Shown: piece after piece, positions 16,603 through 24,861 of the stretch | Layout: each line of letters opens with the position of its first letter | Numbering within the stretch: position 1 is the first letter of the stretch | Assembly: GCA_023435565.1 (NCBI GenBank) | Contig: JAEYRN010000008.1 | Span: forward strand, 1-55,527 | DNA: 55,527 bases | Reading direction: 5' to 3' | Origin: Bacillota bacterium | GTDB lineage: Bacteria > Bacillota > UBA4882 > UBA8346 | Position numbers and translations under genes: made by a program | Notes under the pieces: generated by a model | The model's input: the letters and a program-made list of their open reading frames with translations, nothing else | Told to the model about the DNA's origin: nothing | Databases searched by the model: none

Positions 16603-18087
16603 TTAAATATATTCAAATTTATATTCTACCTTGTTTTTCAACTTCTCTTTAATTGAATCAAAAGGGCAATATGAAGGTTTGTTGAGGATATTATTCTTTT
16701 TCTTAATTATCCACCAATGAAATTCTAAATTATCATTTTCATTTTGAGGAAAAACAATAGCAAAGAATGGTATATTTGAATTTATAAAAGGTAATTCAAA
16801 ACTGTTAGATTTTTTGTAATTAATATCTTTAAAATATTCAAGAACCGTAAAGTAGTAGTAATAAAGCAGATGTGTAATTATTTTATTCAATATCCATTTT
16901 ATAGCAACACTATTATATCGGTTAGAATTTGATTTGTTTTCCCATTCAAACAATATATCTTTTAATATATTGTTTGCTTCGATTGATAAAGGGCTAATAT
17001 CCTTTTTAACACGCTTCGAAATTTTTGGGTTGAAAGCTTTTAAAGCCCGTTCTTCATAGCCTTCACATTTTTGTCGCCATTTAATATATGAAATTGCGTA
17101 AGGACAAATTTCGTCTTCTCTAATATCCTCAACTAAAAAATTAACTAATTCCAAAGAGTTAATACACGATTTACTCCTAAATAGTAATTTTCTCAATCGT
17201 CTAGCCAAACTATTATATGAGCTTTTAATTGTTTGATAGATGTCAATTCCAAGTTTTTCATATGGTCCATTTAATGATAAACTATCACAATCAGATTTAA
17301 TAGAGTTCTTCAATACAAGCTTATGATGGTGCATTCCATTTTTTAAATCATTTTTCTCATCGATTATTGACAAAATATAATACAGAAAATTATCTAAGTG
17401 AGCTTCAGCCAAGCTGGTGTTATAATAAACTCTTTGAAGTACATTCTTTTGTTCTTCATTAAGCTCTTGGAGGGCATTAAATTCCGGAAGTTTAATACTT
17501 AAATCCAAGGGCTTATTCCATTTATTCATTATAAAATTATTATTATCTTCTTCAAAGAAATTCCCACAAGAACAGATACCTGCCGAATTTTGAGTTTTAT
17601 AGTTAATCTTATATAACATTGATAATCCGCATTTAGGGCATTTATCAATCAATTTTGTTTTGTGATAAACACATTTTTTTAAAAATGATAATTGATGAAA
17701 AATACTATGATAACCGTTTTCGATACATCTTGGGCAATAAAACACCCATTTGCGGATAAAATTTTTATTAATTAATATTCCAAGAATATTATTGAGATTA
17801 TCATTATTAATAGCTTTTATGTCTTGCCCCAATATGTTTTTTAGTGAAGTTGAATCAAAACCCTCCATAGTAATCAAATCAATCTCATTCTGGCTCCATT
17901 GTTTGGATTTCTTTGATTTTACTTTTTCAGTGCCAAATATATCAAAAATATCTTTCTCATCTGCAAGATTTGCCCATTGAAACTTTTGGAATATTCCCCA
18001 TGGAGATTCGAACTTTGAGGCAATCCAATCCTTGTTCCACGTTAATAAGTGTCTATCAGTTTTTTTCTTGTCAATAACAATATTCAT
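16603..18087 (-). CDS. tniQ: TniQ/TnsD-type target-selection protein
   Basis: 494 aa. The middle region carries a TniQ zinc-binding pattern: CPRCIENGYHS, HQLSFLKKCVYHKTKLID, CPKCGLSML and ICSCGNFF (cysteines between about 118 and 175). TniQ/TnsD proteins bind the attachment site or a guide complex and recruit TnsC. The length fits a TnsD-like protein with an added C-terminal DNA-binding part rather than the short CRISPR-linked TniQ. Its ATG overlaps the tnsC stop (TAATG), so it is coupled to tnsC. Only one such protein is present, which suggests a single targeting mode. The target site is not obvious from the flanks. Confidence 0.82.
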   Translation of the reverse strand: MNIVIDKKKTDRHLLTWNKDWIASKFESPWGIFQKFQWANLADEKDIFDIFGTEKVKSKKSKQWSQNEIDLITMEGFDSTSLKNILGQDIKAINNDNLNNILGILINKNFIRKWVFYCPRCIENGYHSIFHQLSFLKKCVYHKTKLIDKCPKCGLSMLYKINYKTQNSAGICSCGNFFEEDNNNFIMNKWNKPLDLSIKLPEFNALQELNEEQKNVLQRVYYNTSLAEAHLDNFLYYILSIIDEKNDLKNGMHHHKLVLKNSIKSDCDSLSLNGPYEKLGIDIYQTIKSSYNSLARRLRKLLFRSKSCINSLELVNFLVEDIREDEICPYAISYIKWRQKCEGYEERALKAFNPKISKRVKKDISPLSIEANNILKDILFEWENKSNSNRYNSVAIKWILNKIITHLLYYYYFTVLEYFKDINYKKSNSFELPFINSNIPFFAIVFPQNENDNLEFHWWIIKKKNNILNKPSYCPFDSIKEKLKNKVEYKFEYI

Positions 18088-19079
18088 TAAGCGGATGACA
18101 CCTCATCATTAAACAAATCTTCAAATATTTCAGCATCAATGTAACCGGAATTCTTTATCGCTTCTTTCCATTGAACCCGCGATAATTGATTTAGATTTGA
18201 ACCATCACAACCATAATGTTTTAATATATACTCAATAGTTAAAGTAATATATTGCATTGGTATATTCATAGCTTTTTTAATATTTGCTTCAGAACGTAAA
18301 TTCTCAAAGACATTAAACAAATCTTCCGCATAATTTTCCAAACGAAAACCCTCTTCTTCAAATACATCAGGAAAAAAATACTTTGTAAATGACCAACCAG
18401 AATCCTCTGGATATTCTGAATTTTGGTCGTAACCTTGAAGACATGTCTTTATATCCTTTAAGTTTTTAATTCCATGAAACTTGTATTCCTGTGACATAAA
18501 ACGTCCAATAATTTGTCTTTTGTTTGCCCGAATAAATGTTTCTCTAATATTAGTTAGTTCATATTGTCCTACCAAAATAGCTGTAAGAATAATTCCATTG
18601 CTTTCAAGTTCATTATAAATGTCCATTAACCATTCATATTGAATATCCCTAAGCCGTTGAGCTTCATCAATAAATAATAATATTTTGTTCTGCTCTGAGG
18701 CTAAAGTTTTATCAATAAAAAATCTAATAATTCGATCTCTTTTAGCATTTGGTTTTCCGCTTATCATCGAATGTTCAATATCTTTTAGAACATCCTCAAA
18801 AAATCTATTTTCGTTGGGATACCTATATTCTCTACAAAGTATACTAAATATGGGCAGTTTTGCGTTAAACACTTTAGGAAGAGCGGAATAAAGAAAATTG
18901 ATTGCCTTAGTTTTTCCTACTCTAGGTTTACTATATACAATTCCTCCAGGAGATCTGTTATCAATCCAGTTAGCAACTTTTTGATATAATTTATTAATCT
19001 CATTAGTGGCCAAAGTATATATCCCGGTTTCAATAGGATGTGTGCCTTTAGGACAAGGAGGACGAATAATAATACTCAT
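18087..19079 (-). CDS. tnsC: TnsC-like AAA+ ATPase, transposition regulator
   Basis: 330 aa. Walker A is SKPRVGKT near 50-57 and Walker B ILLFIDEAQRL near 133-143, with a sensor-like ILVGQYEL segment near 166. It is of the TniB/TnsC type. In Tn7 systems TnsC links the target selector to the TnsAB transposase and mediates target immunity. It lies 34 bp after tnsB and overlaps tniQ by one base. It is shorter than E. coli TnsC (555 aa), as in many Firmicutes and Tn5053-like relatives. Confidence 0.87.
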   Translation of the reverse strand: MSIIIRPPCPKGTHPIETGIYTLATNEINKLYQKVANWIDNRSPGGIVYSKPRVGKTKAINFLYSALPKVFNAKLPIFSILCREYRYPNENRFFEDVLKDIEHSMISGKPNAKRDRIIRFFIDKTLASEQNKILLFIDEAQRLRDIQYEWLMDIYNELESNGIILTAILVGQYELTNIRETFIRANKRQIIGRFMSQEYKFHGIKNLKDIKTCLQGYDQNSEYPEDSGWSFTKYFFPDVFEEEGFRLENYAEDLFNVFENLRSEANIKKAMNIPMQYITLTIEYILKHYGCDGSNLNQLSRVQWKEAIKNSGYIDAEIFEDLFNDEVSSA

Positions 19080-19113
19080 AAGAAATACTCCCTTAAATTA
19101 GTTGTAAATCTAG

Positions 19114-21054
19114 TTAACAATTTATTGTTTTAATAAATTGATTAGGAATTTCTTCACTTTCTTCTTTGCTTTTTTTATTATTAATAGATACGACATTGTT
19201 TTTAACTTTACTTAACTCTTGTTCTTTTTCTAGTTTATTATAGTTTTGTTTTAATTGATAAAGCTTTTTATTGTTTTGCTTTTTTCGATTCTCATACAAA
19301 TACTTTTGTAATGCGAGAATTGGGTCATCCATTGAAGTAAAATGAATTAACTTTAATCTCTTTAATCTATTGATTAATTTTCTTGTCTGTAAATTATGTG
19401 GAATAACTCCCCATTTCCCGGTGGCAGTTAGCATACCGAATTCACTTCCATCAGGTAAAAATGCTTTTATCACTCTTAAGTCATCCATATTAACTGAAAC
19501 TTTTAATTTTTTTCCAAGTAAATAGGAACTTAGAGATAATACATCACTTCGATATTCTACGCCTTCATAATGAATATGTGGTCTTCGCCCATCTTCAACC
19601 TTGCCTCTTACTGTACATTCATGTTGCAACGATAAAAACGAGTAATTATTATATTGTTTAGCTGGCAAAATACGTGGAAAATATTCTCTTTTTATCCGTT
19701 GTTGCATACATTCAATTGGAGTAAGGTAACTAATTGCTTCATTAGGTGTATTATTGTAATTAGCAATAACAATCTCTGTTATCTCCTCTAATATTTCAAG
19801 AGAAATATTATATTTTAACGCATTTTTTTCCGGATTTTTTCTTCTTGGGTCGGTTGGTTTACTGCCTGTTGTATTTGGAAGTCTATGAAAACCATTTTCC
19901 TCAAGTATATGAAATACATTCTCAACTATATTTCTACGTTCTGGCATATTTACCGGCCCAGCATTAATTGAGCAATGATAAACCTCTTTTAGTTTTTTCT
20001 TTACAATATTTGATAAATTAGCTTTACTATTATCATAATAAAATTCTTCCCATACTGCTCCTTGAATTTCCGGAATTGCAATAGAATAAAATCCACTATT
20101 TTCTGGATATTTTAATTCTGGTATTACAAAATCTTTTAACTTTTTAGGAACGAAAGCATTTTGTAGGCAATGGAGAACATCTTCAGATGAATATTGAGAA
20201 TTTGGGCTAATATAATATCCAAGAATAACTCGTGTAGCGACATCAATAATCAATAATAGCCAAATTCTACCAACTAAATCAGTAACTTCATCACCTTCAA
20301 GATTTGTATAGGTTAATATAAACTCTCCATCAATAAGATGCCCATCAAACTCAACCTTTTGAAAAGGACGTAATGTCATTATATAATTCTTATTTCCCTT
20401 TCCAGTTGTTCTTGCACGTCGAGCGGCATCTTCATTTACCCTTTTTGCGGCACTAACAATATGCTGTTCATTAAGCTTTTTAACATATCGGTGTAATGAT
20501 ATGAAACCTAAGGTCTTTGTATTAAATGGATATTCGTTTGGCGGTTTTATACCTAGAGAGCGACATTCCTCTATAAATCTCTTATGCAAATATATAATAC
20601 TTATAACTGGATCTATTAACTCGCCTTTACTCTTGTTAAATAACCATTTCTCAATTTTCTCTTTTAATATTGGATAAGTCTTTAATAAAAGTGTAAAAGC
20701 TCCAGCCATTCCTTTTGTATTACTTTCATTAAATGTAGTTATGTCAATTTTTTTGCAATAATCTTTAAGGTGCTTAGAAGGAATTAAAGCGCAAAACCCC
20801 CAAATTTCACCCTCCGAATTTTCTGAAATACAACGTTTAAATAATCTTCTTATTTCTGATTCTTCAATTCTGGTTATTTTAGATATCTCTTTAACTGTTT
20901 TACTGCGTTCTATATACATTTCAATTGCTTGTTTTCTTCGTGAAAAAATGTCCTTATCTTTTTCACTGAAGTCATCAACAATAACGCTCTTCCAGTTTTT
21001 AGTATCTAAACTAGTTTCATCAATAGGCATTCTTTCAATAATTCGTCGATTCAT
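19114..21054 (-). CDS. tnsB: TnsB-like DDE transposase
   Basis: 646 aa of the TnsB/TniA retroviral-integrase superfamily. The likely catalytic triad is D237 (VEFDGHL), D341 (YYDNSKANL) and E378 (RNIVENVF). A second Asp at 271 (IIDVATRVILGYY) lies on a core strand. An N-terminal helix-turn-helix-like part (KTVKEISKITRIEESEIRRL) probably contacts the end repeats. A lysine-rich C-terminal tail may contact TnsC. The ATG at 21054 follows the tnsA stop directly, so the two are coupled. TnsB cuts the 3' ends and joins them to target DNA. Confidence 0.9.
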   Translation of the reverse strand: MNRRIIERMPIDETSLDTKNWKSVIVDDFSEKDKDIFSRRKQAIEMYIERSKTVKEISKITRIEESEIRRLFKRCISENSEGEIWGFCALIPSKHLKDYCKKIDITTFNESNTKGMAGAFTLLLKTYPILKEKIEKWLFNKSKGELIDPVISIIYLHKRFIEECRSLGIKPPNEYPFNTKTLGFISLHRYVKKLNEQHIVSAAKRVNEDAARRARTTGKGNKNYIMTLRPFQKVEFDGHLIDGEFILTYTNLEGDEVTDLVGRIWLLLIIDVATRVILGYYISPNSQYSSEDVLHCLQNAFVPKKLKDFVIPELKYPENSGFYSIAIPEIQGAVWEEFYYDNSKANLSNIVKKKLKEVYHCSINAGPVNMPERRNIVENVFHILEENGFHRLPNTTGSKPTDPRRKNPEKNALKYNISLEILEEITEIVIANYNNTPNEAISYLTPIECMQQRIKREYFPRILPAKQYNNYSFLSLQHECTVRGKVEDGRRPHIHYEGVEYRSDVLSLSSYLLGKKLKVSVNMDDLRVIKAFLPDGSEFGMLTATGKWGVIPHNLQTRKLINRLKRLKLIHFTSMDDPILALQKYLYENRKKQNNKKLYQLKQNYNKLEKEQELSKVKNNVVSINNKKSKEESEEIPNQFIKTINC

Positions 21055-21693
21055 TTAAATCCAGACCTCCGTTTGACTAGTGAATCTTACTTTATCAATA
21101 TTTGCTTTTATCATACCTTTATAAAGCATCCAACAAATTACTTCCCTGATTTTATAAGTATCTAAATTTGTTATAATTGTTTCTATAGCCCCAATACTGA
21201 TTTTAGAAGTGCTAATATTTTTAAGAATGATATTAATGTTCTCTTTTGATGGATATTCAAGATTTCTGATATAAGATAAAATGACTTTCCGATTCTCTAG
21301 TAATACAAGGTTACCTCTGATTTCAATTTCATTTTTTATATGGTGTTTGAAGCCGTATTCTTCACACCAAAGTTTTTGAGCTTTAATTTGTAAGGAAACA
21401 TCTTTTTTCTTTAAATCACTAATATACTTAACCTCAATAAAAGCTTGTTGATTGTCAATTAAATTAACCCACATATCAAATATAGTACTAACAATTCTTC
21501 CATTAATCATTTTTGTTATTTGTTTTGGTTGTTCACAAAATGCTTTTATATCCGGGTCTGTTTCAACTAATACCCAATGGTCATATTCCAGATCGCTGAA
21601 TAACTTAACGGTTCTATTTGCTTTGTAACTAAATGCTTCCCAATAGTTACTACCAAATTTTTGTTTTCGTTTTATTTCTATTGGAGAATACAT
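21055..21693 (-). CDS. tnsA: TnsA-like endonuclease
   Basis: 212 aa. The N-terminal restriction-endonuclease-like fold shows LEYDHWVLVETDPDI, then TIFDMWVNLID and AFIEVKYISD. The catalytic set E...D...(E)VK matches TnsA. The C-terminal 80 residues are helical and would contact TnsC. TnsA cuts the 5' strand ends so that the element leaves by cut and paste rather than copying. It is the first gene of the leftward operon and lies about 130 bp from the nearest right-end repeat. AAGGGATGAG precedes ATG 21693. Confidence 0.87.
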   Translation of the reverse strand: MYSPIEIKRKQKFGSNYWEAFSYKANRTVKLFSDLEYDHWVLVETDPDIKAFCEQPKQITKMINGRIVSTIFDMWVNLIDNQQAFIEVKYISDLKKKDVSLQIKAQKLWCEEYGFKHHIKNEIEIRGNLVLLENRKVILSYIRNLEYPSKENINIILKNISTSKISIGAIETIITNLDTYKIREVICWMLYKGMIKANIDKVRFTSQTEVWI

Positions 21694-21822
21694 TTTAAGC
21701 TCATCCCTTATTAAACAACATTAAATATTATTTTTATTGTACAAAAAAGAGATGGCTCTAAATAGAAGTAAATAGTGGTATTGAGAATGGTTTAATTTGA
21801 CAGGCAATAATTCAATTGTTAA

Positions 21823-21904
21823 GAAACAAGGGAGTTTTCTGTTAAAAAGCAAGAAACAAGGTACTTTTCTGTTAATTTTTATAACAAAAAAGTACCTTGT
21901 TTGA
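21823..21904. repeat. Right-end array of the Tn7-like transposon
   Basis: Two sites lie in minus orientation at 21823-21845 and 21853-21875; read leftward they are TTAACAGAAAACTCCCTTGT and TTAACAGAAAAGTACCTTGT. A third site at 21882-21904 is in plus orientation (TAACAAAAAAGTACCTTGTT then TGA), so it forms a long hairpin with its neighbour. The first two mirror the left-end sites at 1382-1466. The oppositely oriented outermost copy is unusual. Confidence 0.72.
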
Positions 21905-22054
21905 AAAGGGAAAAATAAGTATAATTACTTAAAACCCTTGATAATTCAATATTTATAATTTTAACTAGGAGAGACCTAAATGGGGTAATTTTAGCTTAAT
22001 GTGCTAATGACTACTTTGCCCCTGAATATTAATACTTAAAATGCAACTTTGGTT

Positions 22055-22390
22055 CATAACTCTCTTAAATCTAAATTATCATAGTCGTAGAATCTCTCTG
22101 AAAACCAGGCTGTATGCACATCCTCATTGACTAAATTATGCTGAAGTATTTTTTTAGTTCCATACCGTACTGATCACCAAGGTATTGATTAACTCAGTAT
22201 AATCCTTCATTGCTTTGCGCTCGCTCAAAATATTTGCCTTCAAAGTATGTTCCATTCCGAACAAATAAACCAGCTTGCCGGCAAACTTGCCGATGGCCGG
22301 GGATATAATACTTCAGAATCTGGTGGCCTTCCCCCAGTTCTTTGATTATATCCCCGATGTTCTCGACATGGTCCTGTTCACAAACATCAA
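22055..22390 (-). pseudogene. 5'-truncated, frameshifted ferritin-like (rubrerythrin-type) gene
   Basis: Read in shifting frames, the minus strand gives DVCEQDHVENIGDIIKELGE, then IGKFAGKLVYLFGMEH, ERKAMKDYTELINTL, and NLVNEDVHTAWFSERFYDYD ending DLREL and a stop. The EDxHxxWF and ExxAxxxY patterns are those of ferritin-like di-iron proteins. There are at least two frameshifts. The N-terminus is missing: it abuts the GH5 stop codon. The natural 3' end remains next to the transposon right end. It is a decayed remnant. Confidence 0.7.
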
Positions 22391-22391
22391 A

Positions 22392-23387
22392 TTATTTAGT
22401 CAATAAAGACTTAACCAGTTTTCCGGATTCGGTTAACTCAGTGTCGGTCCAGTTACCGTTAGGATTTGCACCCGGCATCAATGCGGCTGAACCTTCATCT
22501 TTATCCCCTAAAGACCAGTTACACCAACTAATTTGGTTTTCATCCAAGTAATCCATCCAGGTTTTGGTAAGTTCCGAATAAATAGCCCCACTTCCATCCG
22601 CCCTGGTAGTTCCCCACTCGGTCACAAAAACGGCAAGTCCGTTTTTACGGGCATAATTAATCTGCTGCCGTACCGACTGACCGTGGGATCCGGCATAAAA
22701 ATGACAGGCATACATTAGATTATCGCCGGAGAGTGGGTTGTCCGCGGCAATATCCACATCACGGCTGTGGGAAGAAGTGCCAACGATGATAATATTCTTT
22801 TTATCCTTGGATCTAATCGCCTTAATTACCGTTTCGGCATAAGGTTTAATATGTTTGTTCCAGAACACATCATTCGGTTCATTACAAATCTCATATAGAA
22901 CATTGGGATATTTTCCATATAGTTTGGCCATTTGCTTGAAAAATTCAACTGCTTCATCTTTATGTAAATTGGGATCGTTATCGGATAGGATATGCCAGTC
23001 GATAATTACATAAATTCCTAATTTGATGGCGATATCAATCCCTTTTTTGACCGTATTCGCTACTTGAGGGTCTTCAATATAACCACTTTCACTGGTATAC
23101 ATAGCCAAACGGAAAACATTAATATTCCAATTGACGCGAAGGTATTTTAAACAGTCTTCATTGATATATTTCGAACCGCTTTCCCATTGTAAACCATAGG
23201 AACTCATTCCTTTTAATTGAACAGGTTGGCCATCTTGATTACAAAGCTGATTGCCAATTACTTTTAAAAATCCGTTTTGTTCAACAGGAGTAGTTCCGGT
23301 GGCACTTGCCGGGACAAATCCGGTTAAAACAATTGGTAAAAATAAAAATAATAGCATGACCTTGTTGGAAAATATATTGATTTTCAT
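22392..23387 (-). CDS. Secreted GH5 endoglucanase (cellulase)
   Basis: 331 aa. A signal peptide is clear (MKINIFSNKVMLLFLFLPIV, then LTGFVPASA). The mature part is a glycoside hydrolase family 5, subfamily 2-like domain with KGMSSYGLQW, FRLAMYTSESGY, VIIDWHILSDND, the acid/base Glu in YEICNEPND and the nucleophile Glu in VFVTEWGTT. It would cleave beta-1,4-glucans outside the cell. There is no carbohydrate-binding module or S-layer domain, so it is a simple catalytic-domain enzyme. It stands alone, with the pseudogene downstream and AGGAGG-like AGGTTATTA upstream of ATG 23387. Confidence 0.92.
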   Translation of the reverse strand: MKINIFSNKVMLLFLFLPIVLTGFVPASATGTTPVEQNGFLKVIGNQLCNQDGQPVQLKGMSSYGLQWESGSKYINEDCLKYLRVNWNINVFRLAMYTSESGYIEDPQVANTVKKGIDIAIKLGIYVIIDWHILSDNDPNLHKDEAVEFFKQMAKLYGKYPNVLYEICNEPNDVFWNKHIKPYAETVIKAIRSKDKKNIIIVGTSSHSRDVDIAADNPLSGDNLMYACHFYAGSHGQSVRQQINYARKNGLAVFVTEWGTTRADGSGAIYSELTKTWMDYLDENQISWCNWSLGDKDEGSAALMPGANPNGNWTDTELTESGKLVKSLLTK

Positions 23388-23518
23388 TAATAACCTCCAC
23401 TTATTAGACTTAGTTGCTTATCTCTTTAATTTTATCACCTATGATTTAACAATAAAAGATTTTTGTAGAGGGAAAGTTGAGTCTATAATCTATTTGAAAG
23501 TTGCTTCATTATATAACA

Positions 23519-23539
23519 AAAAAAGCCTTTCGGCTTTAA
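23519..23539 (-). terminator. Terminator of the lysM operon
   Basis: Read leftward, AAAGCC, loop GAAA, GGCTTT, then TTTT. It sits 28 bp past the stop of the small gene ending at 23567. Confidence 0.8.
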
Positions 23540-23566
23540 TAAACAGATAATATGATTGGTTATCGG

Positions 23567-23728
23567 TTAGGCAGGCTTTTTAGCATCAACTAAAACTGTT
23601 TTTTCCTTCATGGTCAACCAAGTTACATAGGATTTTAAATACATTAACTCAGCTTGTCTCCGGTGTTGCTCGGTAAGGTTAGTTTCATCCATGAGCACGA
23701 AATTGTTGTTAGTAAAAAATGCATTCAT
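23567..23728 (-). CDS. Small SOS-operon protein (53 aa), unknown
   Basis: It starts at ATG 23728 with AAGGAGA 9 bases upstream and stops at TAA 23567. It begins MNAFFTNNNFVLMDE and has a helical middle, LTEQHRRQAELMYLKSYVTW, before a lysine-rich end. It begins 21 bp after the lysM gene and precedes a good terminator, so it should be co-transcribed from the LexA-controlled promoter. In Bacillus subtilis the yneA operon also holds small downstream genes, but I cannot show homology. Confidence 0.65.
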   Translation of the reverse strand: MNAFFTNNNFVLMDETNLTEQHRRQAELMYLKSYVTWLTMKEKTVLVDAKKPA

Positions 23729-23748
23729 CTCAGACACTCTCCTTATAA

Positions 23749-24054
23749 TTATTCAAGTTCTACTATTTTTATAGTTTGACCGGCTATTAAACGGGAATCT
23801 TGAAGTTTATTATCTTGTTTAATCTTCTGAACTACATCTCGTGGATCTTGATCAGGAGCAATTTGGCGTGCAATCGACCATAGGGTTTGGCCTTGACGGA
23901 CAGTTAAAGTATATATTTTATTATCTGAAGTCGCTTTAACGGCGTTAGTTAGGTATAGTGCTGAAATTAGTAAAATCATCAAACAAACTAGACTATTCAG
24001 TAGAAATTTTCTAATCGACCAACGAAATTTGATTCCTTTATAGACAAAGGCCAT
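23749..24054 (-). CDS. LysM protein, YneA-like SOS cell-division suppressor
   Basis: About 101 aa. One N-terminal membrane anchor (FLLNSLVCLMILLISALYL) is followed by a LysM domain (YTLTVRQGQTLWSIARQIAP ... IAGQTIKIVELE). This is the layout of YneA, which delays septation during DNA damage from the outer face of the membrane. It is divergent from lexA, with three LexA boxes between them, which supports the SOS role. GGAGG precedes the start region. ATG 24054 gives better spacing (10 bases) than GTG 24063, which touches the ribosome site. Confidence 0.85.
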   Translation of the reverse strand: MAFVYKGIKFRWSIRKFLLNSLVCLMILLISALYLTNAVKATSDNKIYTLTVRQGQTLWSIARQIAPDQDPRDVVQKIKQDNKLQDSRLIAGQTIKIVELE

Positions 24055-24073
24055 ATTCTTCACTCCTCCATTC

Positions 24074-24149
24074 CAAACAAATGTTCGTCTATAATGATTC
24101 TAACACGAACAAGTGTTCTTTGTCAACAAAAAAAACGAACAAATGTTTG
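24074..24149. promoter_or_regulatory. Three LexA (SOS) boxes between lysM and lexA
   Basis: CAAACAAATGTTCG (24074-24087), CGAACAAGTGTTCT (24106-24119) and CGAACAAATGTTTG (24136-24149) match the Gram-positive consensus CGAACRNRYGTTYG. They overlap the divergent promoters, so LexA would repress both genes. Confidence 0.93.
24097..24126 (-). promoter_or_regulatory. SigA-type promoter of the lysM operon
   Basis: Read leftward, TTGACA (24126-24121), an 18-bp spacer, then TAGAAT (24102-24097). The middle LexA box lies inside the spacer. Confidence 0.7.
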
Positions 24150-24175
24150 TGTTTTTTTTCTGGTTATGCTATAAT
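24147..24175 (+). promoter_or_regulatory. SigA-type promoter of lexA
   Basis: TTGTGT (24147-24152), a 17-bp spacer, then TATAAT (24170-24175). The third LexA box overlaps the -35 hexamer. Confidence 0.7.
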
Positions 24176-24202
24176 GAAAAAAATGGAATAGAGGTGATGG
24201 CA

Positions 24203-24826
24203 GTGGAAGATTTAACAGCCAGACAGCAAGAGATTTTGGACTATATCAAAAAAGAAGTCCAAAAAAAAGGATATCCGCCTTCAGTTCGTGAAATCGGTGA
24301 AGCGGTTGGATTAAGTTCCAGTTCGTCAGTACATGCGCATTTGGAAAAACTCGAAGAAATGGGTTATTTAAGGCGGGATCCTACTAAGCCAAGGGCGATT
24401 GAAGTTCTATCCGATGATTCCCCAATAGGGCCTTTTGAAGGGGTTAGAGACCTGCAATATGTTCCAATTGTCGGAGCTGTAACAGCCGGAACCCCAATTC
24501 TGGCAGAACAAAATATTCAGGAATATTTCCCGCTTCCTAAGGACTTTTCCAGAGCAGAAGAGGTTTTCATGCTTAAAGTCCGGGGCGATAGTATGATTGA
24601 TGCTGGTATTTTTGATGGAGACATGGTTATTGTGAATAAAGAACCGACTGCTAAAAACGGTGATATAATTGTAGCTTTACTAGGTGAAGAAGCGACCGTA
24701 AAAAGGTTTTATAAAGAAACCACCCAGGTAAGGCTTCAACCGGAAAATGATAAATATGAGCCTATTCTCTCCGCCGATGTTCAAATCTTAGGCAAAGTTG
24801 TCGGTCTAATCCGAAAATTAAATTAA
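24203..24826 (+). CDS. lexA: LexA, SOS repressor/self-cleaving protease
   Basis: 207 aa from GTG 24203. I chose it because GAGG lies 8 bases upstream; ATG 24197 sits only two bases after it. The N-terminal winged helix-turn-helix is PSVREIGEAVGLSSSSSVHA. Self-cleavage would occur between A95 and G96 (GAVTAG). The catalytic pair is S130 (VRGDSMIDAG) and K167 (EEATVKRF). RecA filaments on single-stranded DNA trigger cleavage and derepression. Length and motifs are standard. A strong terminator follows. Confidence 0.96.
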   Translation: MEDLTARQQEILDYIKKEVQKKGYPPSVREIGEAVGLSSSSSVHAHLEKLEEMGYLRRDPTKPRAIEVLSDDSPIGPFEGVRDLQYVPIVGAVTAGTPILAEQNIQEYFPLPKDFSRAEEVFMLKVRGDSMIDAGIFDGDMVIVNKEPTAKNGDIIVALLGEEATVKRFYKETTQVRLQPENDKYEPILSADVQILGKVVGLIRKLN

Positions 24827-24855
24827 GCCACCTTTAAAACAAAGGTGGCTTTTTT
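24827..24855 (+). terminator. lexA terminator
   Basis: GCCACCTTT, loop AAAAC, AAAGGTGGC, then TTTTTT. Confidence 0.93.
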
Positions 24856-24861
24856 ATACAA

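Larger units (their letters stand above)
1382..21904 (-). mobile_element. Tn7-like transposon carrying defence-type cargo (about 20.5 kb)
   Basis: The element is defined by tnsA-tnsB-tnsC-tniQ at the right side and by inverted-orientation repeat arrays at 1382-1466 and 21823-21875. The set TnsA (endonuclease), TnsB (DDE transposase), TnsC (AAA regulator) and one TniQ/TnsD-type target selector is the minimal cut-and-paste Tn7 machinery. No TnsE gene and no CRISPR array or Cas gene is visible, so targeting is presumably by the single TniQ protein. The cargo occupies 1789-16424. Boundaries are approximate to a few tens of bases. Base composition is patchy: the tns genes are very AT-rich, while the OLD/UvrD pair and the IS256 copy are richer in GC. 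Confidence 0.8.

Noticed and set aside
18001..18020. tRNA T-loop-like GATTCGAAC
   Set aside because: It is within the tniQ coding sequence and has no cloverleaf around it; no tRNA gene was found in the window.
1240..22000. Possible CRISPR-guided Tn7-like system
   Set aside because: The repeats at 1382-1466, 4016-4120 and 21823-21904 are few, unevenly spaced and lie at element ends; no spacer pattern and no Cas gene is present. They fit TnsB sites.
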